In this document: in pieces, positions 13,935 to 17,431 of the stretch
How the letters are laid out: every line of letters begins with the position of its first letter
How positions within the stretch are numbered: the first letter of the stretch is position 1
NCBI GenBank assembly: GCA_963646285.1
Contig: CAVIWF010000050.1
Coordinates: 1-17,431, forward strand
DNA from: CAKUFA01 sp963646285
GTDB taxonomy: Bacteria; Bacillota; Clostridia; Christensenellales; Aristaeellaceae
Reading direction: 5' to 3'
Length of the DNA stretch: 17,431 nt
Notes under the pieces: generated by a model
Told to the model about the DNA's origin: nothing
The model's input: the letters and a program-made list of their open reading frames with translations, nothing else
The model's database searches: none
Translations under genes and position numbers: made by a program

Positions 13935-14867
13935 ATGGTGACCATGGAAAAGGGTATCTTCCGCTCTGTAACCGGGCAAAAGCTGGATCGGCGTTTGTGG
14001 AAAGGGGAGGGAACCCCCAAGGCTGTGATTCAGCTGGTGCACGGCATGGCAGAGCATATTGACCGCTATGATGCACCGGCACGGGTGCTGGCAGAGGCTG
14101 GCTTTGTGGTGGTGGGGCATACCCACCTGGGCCACGGCGGCAAGGCGGAAACCCTGGGCCACTTCGGCAAGGAACACGGCTGGCAGAACCTGATTGACGA
14201 TGTGCACAGCCTGCGGCTTGCTACCCAGAACTATTATCCCGGGGTGCCTTACTTTATCCTCGGCCACAGCATGGGTTCCTTTGTAACCCGGTGCTACCTG
14301 ATGGAGCACAGCGACGGCCTTGCAGGTGCCATGCTTTCCGGCACAGGATACTTCTCCCACAGCATGGTCACGGCAGGCCTGGCAGTGTCCAATCTGGTGT
14401 GCCTGTTCGGCGGTGCGGAAAAGCCCAGCCCCCTTATTAACAAGCTGGCTTTCTCCTCCTCCAACAAGGCCTTTGCCCCTGTCCGCACGGACTATGACTG
14501 GCTCACCCGGCGCAACGATGTGGTGGATCAGTACATGGCAGATCCCTACTGCGGCTTCCTGTTTACAGGGGCAGGCTATCGGGATATGTTCCGTGGCCTT
14601 CGCCGGCTGAATCACGTAAAGGATCTGTCCCTTGTGCGCAAGGATCTGCCCATTCTCCTGTTCTCCGGGGATCATGACCCGGTGGGCTCCATGGGCAAGG
14701 GCGTGAACAAGGTGGCTCAGCAGTTCCGGGAGGCAGGCGTGAAGGACGTGACCGTCAAGCTGTATGCAGGCGGCCGCCATGAAATGTTTAATGAAGAAAA
14801 TGCAGCAGAAGTCTGCACAGATGTGACCGCATGGGTGAACGCTCACCTGCCGGGGAAAACCGTCTGA
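13935..14867 (+). CDS. Alpha/beta hydrolase, lysophospholipase/monoacylglycerol lipase-like
   Basis: The 310-residue enzyme has the Hydrolase_4 fold of lysophospholipases and monoacylglycerol lipases. The oxyanion block is VHGMAEHIDRYD, and GHTHLGHG follows. The nucleophile elbow GHSMGS has S112. The acid is probably D248 in SGDHDPVG and the base H282 in GGRHEMFNE. No signal peptide or membrane segment is visible, so it is cytoplasmic. The actual ester substrate is unknown. AAGGAGG (13920-13926) lies eight bases before the ATG at 13935; an ATG at 13930 is in another frame and stops after three codons. The gene is followed after 28 bases by the nucleoside phosphorylase, with no terminator between, so the two are probably cotranscribed. 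Confidence 0.9.
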   Translation: MVTMEKGIFRSVTGQKLDRRLWKGEGTPKAVIQLVHGMAEHIDRYDAPARVLAEAGFVVVGHTHLGHGGKAETLGHFGKEHGWQNLIDDVHSLRLATQNYYPGVPYFILGHSMGSFVTRCYLMEHSDGLAGAMLSGTGYFSHSMVTAGLAVSNLVCLFGGAEKPSPLINKLAFSSSNKAFAPVRTDYDWLTRRNDVVDQYMADPYCGFLFTGAGYRDMFRGLRRLNHVKDLSLVRKDLPILLFSGDHDPVGSMGKGVNKVAQQFREAGVKDVTVKLYAGGRHEMFNEENAAEVCTDVTAWVNAHLPGKTV

Positions 14868-14895
14868 AAATTGATACACGAAGGAGCAACCGTTT

Positions 14896-16227
14896 ATGAA
14901 CATGGTGGAGATCATTGGCAAGAAGAAATCGGGACAGGTGCTGACCCACGAGGAGATTGACTATTTTGTGCAGGGGGCGGCAAAGGGCACCATTCCCGAT
15001 TATCAGCTTGCCGCCATGCTGATGGCCATTCGCTTAAATGGCATGACAGCGGAAGAAACCACCTACCTGACCCTGAGCATGACCCGCTCCGGGGATGTGG
15101 CGGATCTTTCCGCCATTCCCGGGGTGAAGGTGGATAAGCACTCCACCGGCGGCGTAGGCGATACCACCACCCTGGTGCTGGCGCCCCTGGTGGCAGCCTG
15201 CGGCATTCCTGTGGCCAAGATGAGCGGCCGGGGGCTGGGACACACCGGCGGCACGCTGGATAAGCTGGAATCCATCCCCGGCATGAGCGTGGAAATTGCC
15301 GAGGATGCCTTCATCCATCAGGTGCAGACCATCGGCGGGGCCATCATTGGGCAGACGGGCACCCTTGCCCCGGCAGACAAGACCCTGTACGCCCTGCGGG
15401 ATGTTACCTCCACCGTGGATTCCCTGCCCCTGATTGCTTCCTCCATCATGAGCAAGAAGCTGGCCAGCGGGGCAGACGCCATTGTGCTGGATGTGAAGAC
15501 CGGCAGCGGCGCCATTATGCACACCCTGGAAGGCAGCATTGACCTGGCGAAAGCCATGGTAGACATTGGCACTCTGGCAGGCAAGCCGGTGGTAGCCATT
15601 GTTACCGGCATGGAGCAGCCCCTTGGCACCCATGTGGGCAACGCCTTGGAAGTCAAGGATGCCATTGACGTGCTGTCCGGCCGCACTGCCGGAGCCTTGA
15701 AGGAAGTTTCCCTCCTGCTGGGCAGCCATATGCTGGTGCTGGCCGGCAGGGTAAAGACCACCACCGAAGGCAAGGCGCTGCTGGAAGAAGCCATCCGCAC
15801 CGGTGCAGGCCTGCAGAAGCTGCGGGAGATCATTGCCGCACAGGGGGGCGACCCTCGTGTGTGCGACGACCTGTCCCTGCTGCCTCAGGCCAAGGCGGTC
15901 AAGAGCTACGCTTGGGATGCGGAAGGCTACGTGGAGGATATGGATACCACAGCCATTGGCCTTGCAGCGCAGGCACTGGGTGCAGGCCGGATGAAGAAGT
16001 CCGACGTGCTGGATTATTCTGTGGGCTTGGTGCTCCATGCCCGCATCGGCGACAAGGTGGAAAAGGGCACCCCCTTGGTGACCTTGTACGCCAGGGATGA
16101 AGCCGCCGCCGATACTGCTGCCGCCAGAGTTCGGCAGGTGATCAAGCTGTCCCAGGTGCCGGTGCAGCAGCCCCCCCTGTGGTACGCCATTGTAACCAAG
16201 GACGGGGTGCAGCGGTTCGACCGGTAA
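14896..16227 (+). CDS. pdp: Pyrimidine-nucleoside phosphorylase
   Basis: The 443-residue enzyme splits uridine and thymidine with phosphate to the base and (deoxy)ribose 1-phosphate, for nucleoside salvage and catabolism in the cytoplasm. The thymidine/pyrimidine phosphorylase signature SGRGLGHTGGTLDKLE lies at 110-125 and the phosphate-binding KHSTGGVGD at 81-89. The order is the normal one: helical domain, glycosyltransferase-3-like domain, and a C-terminal PYNP domain (HARIGDKVEKGTPLVTLYA). Length and motif positions fit the Gram-positive Pdp type better than DeoA, although the two cannot be fully separated by eye. AAGGAG (14881-14886) lies nine bases before ATG. None of the other deoxynucleoside genes (deoC, deoB, cdd) is next to it. 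Confidence 0.93.
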   Translation: MNMVEIIGKKKSGQVLTHEEIDYFVQGAAKGTIPDYQLAAMLMAIRLNGMTAEETTYLTLSMTRSGDVADLSAIPGVKVDKHSTGGVGDTTTLVLAPLVAACGIPVAKMSGRGLGHTGGTLDKLESIPGMSVEIAEDAFIHQVQTIGGAIIGQTGTLAPADKTLYALRDVTSTVDSLPLIASSIMSKKLASGADAIVLDVKTGSGAIMHTLEGSIDLAKAMVDIGTLAGKPVVAIVTGMEQPLGTHVGNALEVKDAIDVLSGRTAGALKEVSLLLGSHMLVLAGRVKTTTEGKALLEEAIRTGAGLQKLREIIAAQGGDPRVCDDLSLLPQAKAVKSYAWDAEGYVEDMDTTAIGLAAQALGAGRMKKSDVLDYSVGLVLHARIGDKVEKGTPLVTLYARDEAAADTAAARVRQVIKLSQVPVQQPPLWYAIVTKDGVQRFDR

Positions 16228-16246
16228 AAGGTTCCCTGATAAATCC

Positions 16247-17011
16247 ATGTACCTTTTTAGTACGGACAAGGAAGTCCGAAATAACGGAACAGAAAGCGTG
16301 AGCCCCTTGCAGTCCAGCTTTATGAAAGGCCTTCGTCACGGCTTGGCTATTGGTCTTGGGTATCTTTCCGTATCCTTTGCCTTTGGCATGAAAGCGGTGG
16401 CGGATGGCCTGACCCCCTTGGAGGCGGTGCTGATCTCCATCACCAACCTGACCAGTGCCGGGCAGGTGGCTGCCGTGCCCCTGATCATTGCCCAGTCTTC
16501 CCTTGTGGAAATGGCGCTGACCCAGCTGATTATCAACCTGCGCTACGCCTTGATGAGCATCAGCCTGAGCCAGAAAATGGGGGAGGATATGACCACCCCC
16601 CGGCGGATGCTCTTCGCCTTTGTGCACACGGATGAAGTCTTTGCCGTGGCAGCCTCCCAGCCGGGAAAGCTGGAGCACAGCTACCTGTATGGGCTGATTA
16701 CCCTGCCCTTCCTTGGCTGGACACTGGGCACCCTGCTGGGAGCTGTGGCAGGGCAGCTGCTGCCGGCATTCGTCCGCACAGCCCTGACCTTTGCCATTTA
16801 CGGCATGTTCATGGCCATTATCCTGCCCCCGGCACGGAAGGAAAAGCCGGTGTGTCTGGTGGTGGTGCTGTCGGTGATCCTCAGCTGCTGTTTCCGTTAT
16901 GTTCCCTTCCTTTCCGGCATATCCGGCGGATTTGTGATCATCCTGTGCGCCGTGGCGGCTGCCGGCGTAGGGGCGTGGCTATTCCCGATCAAGGAGGATG
17001 CTGCCCCATGA
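16247..17011 (+). CDS. azlC: AzlC-family branched-chain amino acid exporter subunit
   Basis: The 254-residue membrane protein is the large subunit of the AzlCD exporter for branched-chain amino acids and analogues. It shows the AzlC blocks GLAIGLGYLSVSFAFG, NLTSAGQVAAVPLI and LINLRYALMSISLS-like, with about six or seven hydrophobic segments. The start is uncertain: no good ribosome site precedes the ATG at 16247. A GTG at 16298 and an ATG at 16322 are in frame, and the conserved part begins near FMKGLRHG at the latter. A small hairpin, CGGAC-AAGGAA-GTCCG (about 16263-16278), lies in this doubtful stretch and would hold AAGGAA in its loop. The gene follows pdp by 19 bases and overlaps azlD by four. 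Confidence 0.9.
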   Translation: MYLFSTDKEVRNNGTESVSPLQSSFMKGLRHGLAIGLGYLSVSFAFGMKAVADGLTPLEAVLISITNLTSAGQVAAVPLIIAQSSLVEMALTQLIINLRYALMSISLSQKMGEDMTTPRRMLFAFVHTDEVFAVAASQPGKLEHSYLYGLITLPFLGWTLGTLLGAVAGQLLPAFVRTALTFAIYGMFMAIILPPARKEKPVCLVVVLSVILSCCFRYVPFLSGISGGFVIILCAVAAAGVGAWLFPIKEDAAP

Positions 17012-17325
17012 GCTTGTCTGCCTTTTTCCCTTATCTGCTGGTGATGGCAGGGGTCACCTACCTGATCCGTATGCTGCCCCTGACCCTGATCCGCAAGCCT
17101 ATCCGCAGTCGATTCCTTCGTTCCTTTCTGGCCTATGTGCCCTATGCGGTGCTGGGTGCCATGACCCTGCCGGATGCCCTGTATGCCACCTCTTCCCTGT
17201 GGACGGCGATTCCCGGGGTGCTGGTGGCAGCGGTCATGGCCTGGCGGGGAAAGAGCCTGCTGTCCGTGGCGGCTGCCGCCTGCCTGGCTGTGGCTGCTGC
17301 ACAGGCTGTGATGATGCTGATGTAA
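17008..17325 (+). CDS. azlD: AzlD-family branched-chain amino acid exporter subunit
   Basis: The 105-residue membrane protein is the small partner of AzlC. It has about four hydrophobic segments and the AzlD blocks VTYLIRMLPLTLIRKPIRSRFLRSFLAYVPYAVLGAMTLP and IPGVLVAAVMAWRGKSLL-like. I chose the ATG at 17008 because AAGGAGG (16991-16997) is ten bases upstream and the codon overlaps the azlC stop as ATGA, a typical coupled pair. The frame is open further upstream to 16852, but that part lies inside azlC and has no AzlD similarity. Repeat copy 3 starts 33 bases past the stop. Confidence 0.93.
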   Translation: MSLSAFFPYLLVMAGVTYLIRMLPLTLIRKPIRSRFLRSFLAYVPYAVLGAMTLPDALYATSSLWTAIPGVLVAAVMAWRGKSLLSVAAAACLAVAAAQAVMMLM

Positions 17326-17358
17326 TTCTCGGTAATTGACCACCTCGAAGGGAGGCCA

Positions 17359-17431
17359 GACCATCAACAAACCCTGGGTGGCGCCCACGGGCTCGCAAGC
17401 CCTTCAACTCTAAATCGAAAATCGGCGAGCC
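17359..17431 (-). repeat. Structured intergenic repeat, copy 3 (cut by window end)
   Basis: The plus strand reads GACCATCAACAAACCCTGGG, then the CGCA-capped hairpin GGGCT-CGCA-AGCCC (17389-17402), then TAAATCGAAAATCGGCGAGCC, the left arm of stem B. The left arm of stem A (GCGCCCAC) is the copy 1 type and the right side (TTCAACT-TAAATCGAAAATCGG-like) is the copy 2 type, so the outer stem A does not pair. A hairpin (17338-17357, imperfect) stands where copies 1 and 2 have their terminator, but no clear T tract follows it. The remainder lies outside the window. Confidence 0.85.

Noticed and set aside
13863..14921. Open frame of 352 codons on the minus strand opposite the hydrolase
   Set aside because: The plus-strand hydrolase has a complete catalytic triad, a ribosome site and a promoter; the antisense frame has none of these. 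The same applies to the long antisense frames at 7774-9219, 11686-12645 and 15034-16269.

Overview
The window looks like a chromosomal segment of a GC-rich gut Firmicute, most likely an Oscillospiraceae/Ruminococcaceae-type clostridium. The clues are strong GGAGG ribosome sites, TTGACA/TATAAT promoters, tRNAs without an encoded CCA end, an EFR1-type ferredoxin-flavodoxin, a ~765-residue U32/DUF3656 protein next to zapA and mutS2, and a secreted FMN/FAD reductase. No phage, plasmid, CRISPR or transposase gene is visible.

Layout. 1-460: a divergent stable-RNA locus, with tRNA-Val on the minus strand (cut by the window edge) and an orphan 5S rRNA plus tRNA-Asn on the plus strand, driven by two near-consensus promoters back to back. 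548-4285: three plus-strand genes, namely an EFR1 ferredoxin, a secreted flavoprotein reductase behind a promoter with a clear upstream dyad, and a LysR regulator. 4337-4535: two tRNA-Ser genes on the minus strand with their own promoter. 4729-10059: a tight minus-strand operon reading mutS2, response regulator, histidine kinase, chorismate mutase, shikimate kinase. 10159-12737: zapA overlapping the U32 gene, also minus and perhaps feeding mutS2. 12966-13487: a cyclophilin-type prolyl isomerase (minus) with its own promoter. 13935-17325: plus-strand alpha/beta hydrolase, pyrimidine-nucleoside phosphorylase, azlC and azlD.

The most unusual content is non-coding. Three copies of one structured repeat lie at 12786-12961, 13600-13845 and 17359-17431 (the last cut by the window end). 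All have the same orientation and share a conserved start (GACCATCAACAAACC on the plus strand), a CGCA-capped hairpin, a long stem enclosing two small hairpins and a 7-bp GNA-triloop hairpin. Between copies 1 and 2 the paired arms differ at many positions but stay complementary, which is the signature of a selected structure. Copies 1 and 2 also end, read on the minus strand, in an intrinsic terminator; in copy 1 that terminator sits directly against the ribosome site of zapA. I do not recognise the repeat as a named family. It could be a structured RNA family or a non-autonomous mobile repeat.

The second point of interest is the secreted flavoprotein. It keeps the FMN-attachment and FAD motifs of the fumarate/urocanate reductase superfamily, but by hand alignment has lost every substrate-carboxylate residue of fumarate reductase, so its substrate is probably something else. 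The downstream LysR protein and the dyad about 74 bp upstream of the predicted start site suggest inducible expression.
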